A stretch of 64,000 nt of DNA, from positions 1 to 64,000 of the forward strand of contig WRJX01000102.1 in the NCBI GenBank assembly GCA_009778385.1, in the 5' to 3' direction. The notes under the pieces were generated by a model. It did not search any database. It was not told the origin of the DNA and was given only the letters and a program-made list of their open reading frames with translations. Position numbers and translations under genes: made by a program. The DNA comes from Candidatus Bathycorpusculum sp. Lineage in GTDB: Archaea; Thermoproteota; Bathyarchaeia; Bathyarchaeales; Bathycorpusculaceae. Of the stretch, positions 29,156 through 37,613 are shown one piece after another. The number at the start of each line of letters is the position of its first letter. Position 1 is the stretch's first letter.

Positions 29156-29662
29156 TTATGGGGTGTTTTTCATTTCTTCTCTGAATGTTTCTTCGAGTTT
29201 CTTTTTGTCGATACCGATTTCTTCGGCTAAGCGTTTTGTTTGTTTTAGGTAAGTGCGAAAGAGGCTTTGGAGGATTTCGGTTTTTTCTCCTTCTGTAAGT
29301 TCTTCTTCGGCAAGCAGTAGGGCAAACCAGCGGCCAATTGTTGTTAGTTGGTATGTTTTTATCCAGGTAATTCTGTTGTCTTTCTCGTTTTTTTCCATGC
29401 TCTCGTTAAGAACGCCCAGAGTAGTGAGGGTTTTTAGGTTTTCGATTACGGTTTTGTTGGAGTAGTTTAGTTTTGCTATGAGGTCTTTTTGGTATAGACT
29501 TTTGTTTATGCCTTGTTTTAGGCTGTATCGTAGGATGTCTACGCCGCCTTTTGAGCCGAAGATGGCTGAGAGGATTTTATCTTTTTTTTCGTCTGGAAGA
29601 AATATTACATAAGGATGTAATCGTTCATTCACATGAATCCCTTTTATAGTGCTAAGGCACAT
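29156..29662 (-). CDS. Winged-helix transcriptional regulator
   Basis: GSKGGVDILRYSLKQGINKSLYQKDLIAKLNYSNKTVIENLKTLTTLGVL; divergent from ABC operon. Confidence 0.7.
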   Translation of the reverse strand: MCLSTIKGIHVNERLHPYVIFLPDEKKDKILSAIFGSKGGVDILRYSLKQGINKSLYQKDLIAKLNYSNKTVIENLKTLTTLGVLNESMEKNEKDNRITWIKTYQLTTIGRWFALLLAEEELTEGEKTEILQSLFRTYLKQTKRLAEEIGIDKKKLEETFREEMKNTP

Positions 29663-29802
29663 TTTTGTTTTTAAGGATTACCCTTTTAGTTTCTATAGAA
29701 ACAGGACTGCACACAATTTTTAACCAGTGTGCATGTTTTTTCTTGAACTATAAACCTTTATTAAAATCTCGCCAGATAGGTAGCAGAGGAGCCAGTATCA
29801 AC

Positions 29803-30744
29803 ATGGACTATGCTATAGAAACTGATAGTCTAACAAAAAACTACGGCGGCCTAATAGCTGTAAACAATTTAAACCTTAAAGTTCAAAAAAACAGCATACA
29901 TGGCTTCTTGGGACCAAATGGTGCAGGAAAGACCACCACGCTAAAAATGCTTATGGGTTTGCTTAAACCCAGCAAAGGCTCTGCAAAAGTCTTAGGCAGA
30001 GAAGTTCATGTTGATGACGCAAATTCCCGCCTAAAAATTGGATACATGCCCGAACTACCCAAGTTCCCCAAACACCTCAAATGTATTGAACTTTTAGATA
30101 TTTACGGCAAAATGTATAACATGACAAAACAACAAAGAGCAGAACAAATACCTAAACTTATCAATCTTGTCGGTTTAAAAGGAAGAGAAAAAGACTACAT
30201 CGGTAAATACAGCAAAGGAATGCAACAACGCATCGGAATCGCACAAGCGCTCCTAAACAACCCCGAACTTGTAATTTTAGACGAACCAAGCATTGGACTT
30301 GACCCAGTTGGCATGGTAGAAGTACGAGAACTCATTAAAGAGATCGCCAAAGATGGACGAACAGTTTTCCTCTCATCCCATTTACTCTTTGAGGTAGAAC
30401 AAATCTGCGACCATGTAACAATCATAAATAAAGGCTCTGTTCTAGCATCTGACACCGTACAAACAGTTTCAAGCATGTTTATAGGCCCAGCCCTGATACA
30501 TCTTGAAATAGCCAATTTAACCAACGACGTCATTTTCGCTGTTGAAAAATTGCCGTTTGTTAAAAAAATTTACCATGAAGGCATAAAATTAACTGTTCAA
30601 GTTACATCGCATGATGCTGATGTAAAGGTAAAAGTGTCAAAAGAAATAACTAATGCAGGTGGCGTAATTGTGGGGATGAGTCAAAAAACTTCAACACTTG
30701 AAGACGTGTTTATTCAGTTAATTGGAGGCGCTAGAACGCAATGA
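29803..30744 (+). CDS. ABC transporter ATP-binding protein
   Basis: GPNGAGKTTTLKMLMGLLKP, YSKGMQQRIGIAQALLNNP, LVILDEPSIGLDP; start set at MDYAIETDSL (ORF opens at 29665). Confidence 0.92.
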   Translation: MDYAIETDSLTKNYGGLIAVNNLNLKVQKNSIHGFLGPNGAGKTTTLKMLMGLLKPSKGSAKVLGREVHVDDANSRLKIGYMPELPKFPKHLKCIELLDIYGKMYNMTKQQRAEQIPKLINLVGLKGREKDYIGKYSKGMQQRIGIAQALLNNPELVILDEPSIGLDPVGMVEVRELIKEIAKDGRTVFLSSHLLFEVEQICDHVTIINKGSVLASDTVQTVSSMFIGPALIHLEIANLTNDVIFAVEKLPFVKKIYHEGIKLTVQVTSHDADVKVKVSKEITNAGGVIVGMSQKTSTLEDVFIQLIGGARTQ

Positions 30745-31703
30745 AATACGATAATGAACAACAAACTCAAGAGTCATCCAGAGGGTCAGTTTCTTGGTTT
30801 AGACGTTTCATGGCTGTTGTCCATTATGAAATGCTTTGGAACATACGTAAGAAAAAATTCATAGGTGTCATAGCATTTGCGTTTCTGATCTCATCTATAG
30901 GTTTAGTATTACCGTTTATTTTAGGTGACGTAATTCCTCAAAATGCTCATTTTGCAATCACTTATGGCGCAGACAGCCTTAGTTTGTTTCTCTTTGCTCT
31001 TGTTATAGCAATGAACAGCATGTCCAGTGAGTTCGAAAGTGGTACAATAGTGCCTCTACTAACTAAGCCGGTTTCACGTACGACAGTCTTTTTAGGTAAA
31101 CTATTTGCAGCTTTCATTGTTTTACTGATTTCATTTACAGTGCTCTTTACGTATACAACTGTTGGGTCAATCTTTGTTTTTGGGGCACAAAGCGATCTCG
31201 GGCTACTTCCTGTTGTTTTATTTGGAAATATTATTAGCGCTTTTATTTGGGTTTCAATGCTTCTAGCTATGGGCACAATTACAAAGAATACGATCTTGAC
31301 TGTAATTATTGCCGCAGGTTTGTTTATTTCTCTCTTCATGGCACTACCTATAGTTTCTGTTTTGTCGGGTCCTTCAACAGCATTGAATTATTTTCCGGGA
31401 ACTGGTGCTACGGGAACGCTGATAACTGCAGATAACTCCGAATTTTCAGTTAATGCTGGTACAGACAGTTTAGGTGTAAACATGGTTTATGCATTACTGT
31501 ATCCTGGACAAAATGTGAATTTTTTTAAAACAGACATTTGGTCAATACAAATTGGAGACCAAACATTGCCAGCCATGGAGTTGCTCTATACTGAATCTAT
31601 AGGATTTATTGCTCTTCGCGGACTTGTAATAGCCTTAGCATACATTGTAGTGTTTCTACTGATAGGATGGCTTGCGTTCAAAAAAACCCAAATCAATGAG
31701 TAA
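30741..31703 (+). CDS. ABC-2 type permease
   Basis: Overlaps ATPase stop; MSSEFESGTIVPLLTKPVSRTTVFLGKL motif and multiple TMs. Confidence 0.88.
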   Translation: MKYDNEQQTQESSRGSVSWFRRFMAVVHYEMLWNIRKKKFIGVIAFAFLISSIGLVLPFILGDVIPQNAHFAITYGADSLSLFLFALVIAMNSMSSEFESGTIVPLLTKPVSRTTVFLGKLFAAFIVLLISFTVLFTYTTVGSIFVFGAQSDLGLLPVVLFGNIISAFIWVSMLLAMGTITKNTILTVIIAAGLFISLFMALPIVSVLSGPSTALNYFPGTGATGTLITADNSEFSVNAGTDSLGVNMVYALLYPGQNVNFFKTDIWSIQIGDQTLPAMELLYTESIGFIALRGLVIALAYIVVFLLIGWLAFKKTQINE

Positions 31704-31708
31704 ATTTG

Positions 31709-32050
31709 TTAACTTTTCTTTTCCATAAGTTGAGCAAGTGTAACTATGAATCTTTCAATACGTTCACGTGTCCTGCCAAAATCAAGTACAGATGTAATTG
31801 TTGTAACAGGTGTCTCGCCAGCAATTAACATGCGTGTAGACTTGTCACTAATTGGAACTAAAGCGATTTTCATATGTGAAGGGTAAGACATGAATGCGCC
31901 TTTAGTTTTTATCTTCATACGATATTCGTCTTTGTCTGAGTCTTGGATTGTCCATTCCATTTTATCAATTGTTTTTAGAATACCTTCCCAAAGCTGCTGT
32001 ATAGGATGGTCAACTTCGATATTTTCTGTTTCTTCACGTGTATATGCCAT
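31709..32050 (-). CDS. Hypothetical protein (113 aa)
   Basis: Coding-like composition, convergent with ABC permease. Confidence 0.5.
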   Translation of the reverse strand: MAYTREETENIEVDHPIQQLWEGILKTIDKMEWTIQDSDKDEYRMKIKTKGAFMSYPSHMKIALVPISDKSTRMLIAGETPVTTITSVLDFGRTRERIERFIVTLAQLMEKKS

Positions 32051-32327
32051 GATTCTTCATAGGTTTATTTAGAAGCTTATACTTAACTTTTCATAACTTA
32101 TTTTTTGATGTTTTACGTGCCTAATCAGACACCGGCAAAAAGTGGGCATATAGAGAATATATTAATATGATAATGAAAGCAGCTATGTTTGTAATGGTGA
32201 TATGGTTTTGGTTTTTTGAAATCCTTTAAAGGTCTTTTGGAGTAAAACAGTTTTTAGTTAGTTAGTTAGAGAGGAGTATAATGGAATTTTACTTGTTTTT
32301 GGAATTTATTTGTATATTAAAGTTGAG

Positions 32328-32454
32328 TTGTTGGAGAAAGTTGGGTTGGTCCTAACTTGTCAATCCGTAGTCGAGGAGAAAGGAGAAGGCTTCGAAAACG
32401 GATAAATTTTATGGACGTGTTAGTGTAGCAGTCAACCCAGCTTTTCTCCAACAA
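32328..32454 (+). ncRNA. Unclassified structured RNA candidate closed by a long helix
   Basis: TTGTTGGAGAAA-gt-TGGGTTG (32328-32348) pairs with CAACCCA-gct-TTTCTCCAACAA; nested CTAAC/GTTAG and TCCG/CGGA; TATA-like TTTATTTGTATATTAAA about 20-25 bp upstream; no ORF. Confidence 0.55.
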
Positions 32455-32674
32455 GGGAAATTATAATGAACCAAGTTATAAAGCTTGTCAATTAATGTGA
32501 TTTAATGTAAATTAGTAACGAAAAGAGTTTTAACTGATAAATTAAAAGTCCAAAGTATTTTCAGTTAATACATCATACCCACTTGAATAACGCACTAGAA
32601 TATTTTCACTGACGGTTTTACACAGCAAACAAATTAAGTTTTAACAAAAAAAGGATTGACCGTTATAAAGCTTA

Positions 32675-32962
32675 CTAAGATAGAGTAAAAAGACACTTAA
32701 CTGCTTCAGTGGGGCAAGATAAAACACATGGAGACTGATTTTTTTCTGGTTTACATTCAGCACAGGTGTACCTGATTTTATTACGGTATATCTCCTTGAC
32801 TGCGGCTACGGGTTTGTCTTCCAAGTCAATAAACATCAGTTCTACCTGTAACGCGTTTTTTGGGCATTGTTTAACGCAGTTTCCGCATCCAGTGCATTTG
32901 TCAGAGTCAATGGCAATAAAGCATTCGCCCGAGCCATCTGTGTATCCATAATAAGTAATCAA
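32675..32962 (-). CDS. Ferredoxin-like 4Fe-4S protein
   Basis: CTGCGNCVKQCPKNAL and C..C....SPCVLSCPTEAV clusters. Confidence 0.88.
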   Translation of the reverse strand: MITYYGYTDGSGECFIAIDSDKCTGCGNCVKQCPKNALQVELMFIDLEDKPVAAVKEIYRNKIRYTCAECKPEKNQSPCVLSCPTEAVKCLFTLS

Positions 32963-32973
32963 TTTATCACCTT

Positions 32974-33870
32974 CTAAGTGTTATGTGATTTGTCATAGAG
33001 TGCTTTTGCGAAAAGTCCTGCTCCAAGCGCGCCGGCAATCATTGGATCTATCCCGTTTTCGCGCCAGTTAGGCATAGGAAGGCACTTAACACCTAAGACG
33101 GCTTCAATTCGGCTTACAATACCAATGTTTTTTGATTGCCCTCCAGTTATTACAAGGGCAGGTTCTAAACCGATGCGGTTAATCAGGTTGCTCATACGCA
33201 CCGCCATAGCTTTGGTGTAAGCAGCAAGGACTTTTTCTTTAGACCAACCTTTACGTAAGAGGCCAACAGCCTCTGTTTTAGCAAAAGCTACGCATGTGCA
33301 ACTTACCGGTGGCGGTTCTTCTTCCACTTTTAGGCTCATTTCACCGATTTCTTCAATTGGGATTTTAAGCAGGTCAGCGAAGACTTCCATGCCTCTGCCT
33401 GTGCCTGCGGCGCATTTGTCATTCATTAGAAAAGAAGTAACTCGTCCAGTGTCATCACAGCGTATGACTTTGATGTCTTGTCCGCCGACATCAAGTACTG
33501 TATGCACTTGTGGTCCCCAGATATAGTTAGCACCTTTTGCGTGGCAAGCGATTTCGGTGAGGGCCTTGTTTGCCATGGGAACATTTACTCTGCCATAACC
33601 AGTGCCGACGACATATTTGATGTTGGATTGGTTTAGGCCAGTGTCTTTAAGGGCCCAATCGAGGGCTTTGATTGCGCTTTCTGGACTGCTGGAACCAGTG
33701 CGGGTTATGCCCCATGAGTAAATTTCTCCGTTAACAAGAACAGCTGCTTTAGAACCAACTGAACCCACGTCTACGCCAGCGGTGATTATATCTTTGCTTG
33801 TCCAAGACTTATCGGGCATGATACGGTGATATTCTTGCCAACGCCAAAAAGCGTTGTTTTGCTCGGTCAT
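32974..33870 (-). CDS. BcrA/BadF-type activase ATPase, BcrD-like
   Basis: VDVGSVGSKAAVLVNG, CHAKGANYIWGPQVHTVLDVGGQDIKVIRC, NDKCAAGTGRGMEVFADLL. Confidence 0.9.
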   Translation of the reverse strand: MTEQNNAFWRWQEYHRIMPDKSWTSKDIITAGVDVGSVGSKAAVLVNGEIYSWGITRTGSSSPESAIKALDWALKDTGLNQSNIKYVVGTGYGRVNVPMANKALTEIACHAKGANYIWGPQVHTVLDVGGQDIKVIRCDDTGRVTSFLMNDKCAAGTGRGMEVFADLLKIPIEEIGEMSLKVEEEPPPVSCTCVAFAKTEAVGLLRKGWSKEKVLAAYTKAMAVRMSNLINRIGLEPALVITGGQSKNIGIVSRIEAVLGVKCLPMPNWRENGIDPMIAGALGAGLFAKALYDKSHNT

Positions 33871-34664
33871 TTTTTGTTCACCCTCACTTTGGCTGCGCCA
33901 ATCAATGCAGCGCCTAACGCTCCAGCATATTCGGGAAATTCAGGAATCAAGACATCAACGCCTAACTTGCGTTTCAGAGAAGCTACAAATCCGACATCTT
34001 TAGCTACGCCGCCGACCAGTATTACTTCAGGGTTTACACCTAAGCGGTGAATCATAGAGGATACACGATCGGCCATTGCATCATAAACTGCTCGGGCGAT
34101 TTCGGGTTTAGGCTCTTGCTTATGAATTAGTGAAACCACATCGGATTCGCCAAATATGACACAGGATGTGTTAATTGGGCTTGCCCGTTCTGCTTTAAGC
34201 GATAAAGTGCCCATGTCTTCCATGTTTACCTCTAAAGCGCGTGCCATAGCTTCAATGAATGTGCCTGCTCCAGCGGCACATCGTTCATTAACTACAAAGT
34301 CCACCATGACACCGTTTTCATTGCATTTTACTGCTCTTGCTTCCTCTGCACCTATGTCGACGATTGTTCGAGCTTTGGGGAAAAGAGTTGTTGCAGCTTT
34401 TGCGTCTGCGCCCATCATGCTTACGGTGGTTGCAGTATAAGGTGATGATTCAAAGCTTGAACCTGTAGCGGTAAAACTGGCTACGTCTGTTTTGGTAATA
34501 CCTGCAGTTTTTAAGGCTTGCTCAACAGCATCTTGAACTGATTTTACTGGGTCAAACCCAGAAAATGTTTGCACCCTAGCCAGAACCTTGTCATCATTTA
34601 ACACTACGACTTTAATGCTTTGGGTTCCTATATCCAATCCAACTGTTATCATAAAGGTGACCAC
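33867..34664 (-). CDS. Second BcrA/BadF-type activase ATPase
   Basis: VGLDIGTQSIKVVVLND, TIVDIGAEEARAVKC, NERCAAGAGTFIEAMARAL. Confidence 0.88.
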   Translation of the reverse strand: MVTFMITVGLDIGTQSIKVVVLNDDKVLARVQTFSGFDPVKSVQDAVEQALKTAGITKTDVASFTATGSSFESSPYTATTVSMMGADAKAATTLFPKARTIVDIGAEEARAVKCNENGVMVDFVVNERCAAGAGTFIEAMARALEVNMEDMGTLSLKAERASPINTSCVIFGESDVVSLIHKQEPKPEIARAVYDAMADRVSSMIHRLGVNPEVILVGGVAKDVGFVASLKRKLGVDVLIPEFPEYAGALGAALIGAAKVRVNKK

Positions 34665-34665
34665 T

Positions 34666-36000
34666 TTAGAAATCTACTTGGGCGTTAAGCATTTCAAGGA
34701 AAGCTTCTACCCTTGTTTTTAGTTGCCCTGCGTCTTCCCGTGTGTAGTCGGTGTCAAGGTAGTAGACAGGAATATTTGCCTTATCCAGTGCCCGTTTAAC
34801 CCTTGTGTACTCCATTGCATATAACATACAGCCCCTAACCACGCAGTAAATAACGCCTTGTACATGGTTCTCTTTTGCCTTGTTTAGCAGCCAGTTTATG
34901 CGATCTTTGTTGCCGTCTTTGCTGGTAAAGCAAGGACATGTAGAAGCCATAAGGTAACGCTCACCAATTGCATTTAACATATCATCCATAGTCCACTCAT
35001 CAATCCCTACAGGATCACACAGTAAACGTTCACCAGAACATAATTCGTCAGCAACTAAAACGCCTCGCGGACTTCCCTCTTCGATGAGGCTTGGTAGTTT
35101 CCAATTGTCAGGCCAAAACATCGGTGTACCAGTAATCATCACCCGAGGTGTATCAGGTGGACAAGCCCATTCTTTACGTTGCATACGATGTTCTAACTCG
35201 TCACATAGAGTTTCAGTTTTTTCTGTCCACCGATCAATGTCATCCCACATGTATGCTTGATTAACAAGCATTGCATCTCTGCCCAAAATTACTGGATTAT
35301 CTTTGCGCAGGCTTTGCAGGCGGCGAAATGCTCTGGTGGCTTTTTGTGTTTTTAGTATTGCTGTTCTAAGGTTTTTTGAATTGATTTTGTTGCCGGTTAA
35401 TTTTTCAAGGTTACTTTTGATTTGTTTTATTTCTTCATTCCAAAATTTTAGTGCTTGGGCAGAGTCTTTAATGCGGGGGTTAGACATGCCCCATACTTGT
35501 TTGTAGTCACCCAAGATTTCGCTAAGTTTAGTCATTCCATCGCATGTTAGCGTTGTAATTAAGGCATCACTTTGTTCAAGAAATGGCGAGAGTTCAATCA
35601 TTTTAGCCCCGATTGTTGAACGAATTGTGGGGCAGACTTCAACGGGTACAACACGGTCACCAAGTTTTGAAGTGTCATACCAACCCGAGCTTATCCTGAC
35701 AGGAATTGCACCAGCTGCCAAAATTAGTTCCAGAGGCGCAAAGAGACATGTGTAACCTATAATTTTTTTGCCTTCTGCTTTGGCTTGTTCAATTTCTTTT
35801 GCACGTTTGCCAAACAGGTTGGCAATTTCATCGAAGTATTCTAGTTCTTTTGGGCGATTAGGTGTGGCTTTCTTCATGCGTTCAATGGTTTGGGTAATGA
35901 TGTGTTCAGAGTTGGTTTTAATAGTGTTTTGCAGTTCGTTAATTTCTTTTTGGGTTGTTTCAGGCATGATTTTTTTTGGTTCAACGCTGTTGTTTTTCAT
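34666..36000 (-). CDS. 2-hydroxyacyl-CoA dehydratase D-component family / double-cubane cluster protein-like reductase
   Basis: GYTCLFAPLELILAAGAIPVRI, VCPTIRS, LTCDGMTKLSEIL, DELCSGERLLCDP, STCPCF, VVRGCMLYAMEYTRVKRAL, LDTDYTREDAGQLKTRVEAFLEML; start set at MKNNSVEPKK. Confidence 0.85.
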   Translation of the reverse strand: MKNNSVEPKKIMPETTQKEINELQNTIKTNSEHIITQTIERMKKATPNRPKELEYFDEIANLFGKRAKEIEQAKAEGKKIIGYTCLFAPLELILAAGAIPVRISSGWYDTSKLGDRVVPVEVCPTIRSTIGAKMIELSPFLEQSDALITTLTCDGMTKLSEILGDYKQVWGMSNPRIKDSAQALKFWNEEIKQIKSNLEKLTGNKINSKNLRTAILKTQKATRAFRRLQSLRKDNPVILGRDAMLVNQAYMWDDIDRWTEKTETLCDELEHRMQRKEWACPPDTPRVMITGTPMFWPDNWKLPSLIEEGSPRGVLVADELCSGERLLCDPVGIDEWTMDDMLNAIGERYLMASTCPCFTSKDGNKDRINWLLNKAKENHVQGVIYCVVRGCMLYAMEYTRVKRALDKANIPVYYLDTDYTREDAGQLKTRVEAFLEMLNAQVDF

Positions 36001-36014
36001 TTTTATGTTTCCTC

Positions 36015-36704
36015 TCAGGCAAGTGTTAGTATGGAACTGATTAGGGTGCTGATTCCAAGTATGATAATTATAGCGGCGCCTGCGATTGCTATGTAAGTTC
36101 GCAGTAAGGGTGCTTTGTTGAGAAGCCACCCGGTAACGCCGCCGATCAGCAGCATAGGTGAAATGGCTGTTCCAATGCCAAATAAGACAGCAAAAGCTAT
36201 GCTGTCAATTGGGTTGGCAAAAGGAATTGAATAAAGTAATAGTGCAATTAAAGGCGGGCAGAGAACAAGGCCTCTGCTTAATCCTAAAGTGAAGGCGCCT
36301 ACATCAAATCTGTTTACAAACCGTTTTGGGTTAATTGGTGTTCGGTTGCAGTTGCATGAGGGTTTTCTGTTTTTGTATAGCAATATTACACCAATTAGTA
36401 TGGTGACTACGCTGAAGGCTATTGTGGAGTATGTTTGGAATATGGAAAGTGTTGAGTCTTCAGCGAAAAAGTGTACTAAACCGCCAAAAAGACTGATTGA
36501 AGCACCAATTAGGGTGTATGCAATTATTCTACCTGAGTTAAAAGTCAATGTTGTTATTACGCTTTTGCGGAAGTCTGTTCCGGTACTTGCTATGTAGCCT
36601 GCAAGGTATGGTAGACATGTGGCGGTGCAGGCTACTAATCCATAGAGTAGTCCTGTTGTAAATGATGTTAAGTAAGGATTTGATAACTCGGGTATTAGCG
36701 ACAT
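36015..36704 (-). CDS. CcdA/DsbD/SafE-like transmembrane protein
   Basis: TTGLLYGLVACTATCLPYLAGYIASTGTDFRKSVITTLTFNSGRIIAYTLIGA; paired Cys in TM regions. Confidence 0.78.
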   Translation of the reverse strand: MSLIPELSNPYLTSFTTGLLYGLVACTATCLPYLAGYIASTGTDFRKSVITTLTFNSGRIIAYTLIGASISLFGGLVHFFAEDSTLSIFQTYSTIAFSVVTILIGVILLYKNRKPSCNCNRTPINPKRFVNRFDVGAFTLGLSRGLVLCPPLIALLLYSIPFANPIDSIAFAVLFGIGTAISPMLLIGGVTGWLLNKAPLLRTYIAIAGAAIIIILGISTLISSILTLA

Positions 36705-36890
36705 GTCTAAGCTCCGCGTTTAATTAAACAAATAACAAGTGGGAGAGAATTTAAATGTTAACGGAAAAATGAGAAATCTCAACAATAGTAGATAAACAGA
36801 AGCAATTTTTTGATTATGTTAATAGAGTTAACATTGAAATCTAACACAACAAAAAAAGGTTAGCCTATGAATGTTAATCATAACTTGTTT

Positions 36891-37613
36891 TTAGCGTTGG
36901 GCTACAATCATTGCATGTGCTTTATCGTAAGGTTCGAGGTCGACTACTTCTTTAACGTTAAAACCTCTGTTACGTAAAATGTTAGCCTCTTGTCTGTAAA
37001 CTGCCTCAGGCATCATAGTAACGTCAATACTTTGGGATTTGCATGCAAGCATAACCCAGCCTGATGGTTTTAGTAATACGTCTGCATTATCGGCTAAAAG
37101 TTTCGCCTGTTCAGGTTGTGCAACATCACAGTAGATAACATCAACTTTTCCTGGAATAAACACCGCATATCTTTCAGGTTTACGCGCATCCTCAAGAAAA
37201 GGTGACATGTTAGGTCTAAAAGCAGCCACATTATTAACAAGATCCCGCAATGAACGGGAAGCAAATTCTACACAGTAAACATGCCCAGCTTCTCCAATAA
37301 TATCTGAGATATGGCTCGGGGTTGTTCCAGAAGCTGCACCTAAATAAAGAACCTGAGAACCAGGCTCAATTGGCACGTTTTGCAGACCTTTAATTATACC
37401 CCCCGCAAGCTTGCTACGAAAAGCATCCCAAATACGATACTCCACATTTTTAACGTGAATTAAACGTTCACCATAAACGGTTAACCCCGGAGTTAAGTTA
37501 CGTGTAGCGAGGCGTTGAACGCCCCCCTCCAACATAGCCTGATAAATCTCTTTAAACTTAGGGTGTGACCGAACTTTAATATGCACGTTACTCGGTTCTC
37601 CGCTTCTCACCAT
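36891..37613 (-). CDS. flpA: Fibrillarin-like rRNA/tRNA 2'-O-methyltransferase
   Basis: TRNLTPGLTVYGERLIHVKNVEYRIWDAFRSKLAGGI, VLYLGAASGTTPSHISDIIG, VDVIYCDVAQPEQAKLL; start set at MVRSGEPSN. Confidence 0.95.
   Translation of the reverse strand: MVRSGEPSNVHIKVRSHPKFKEIYQAMLEGGVQRLATRNLTPGLTVYGERLIHVKNVEYRIWDAFRSKLAGGIIKGLQNVPIEPGSQVLYLGAASGTTPSHISDIIGEAGHVYCVEFASRSLRDLVNNVAAFRPNMSPFLEDARKPERYAVFIPGKVDVIYCDVAQPEQAKLLADNADVLLKPSGWVMLACKSQSIDVTMMPEAVYRQEANILRNRGFNVKEVVDLEPYDKAHAMIVAQR

Noticed and set aside
32328-32454. H/ACA guide RNA identity for the structured RNA (ends CCAACAAGG)
   Set aside because: There is an ACA near the 3' end, but no adequate pseudouridylation pocket; the only internal loop is 2-3 nt. 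Left unclassified.
35890-36096. Plus-strand ORFs within the reductase/CcdA region
   Set aside because: Antisense to well-supported genes in a compact operon.
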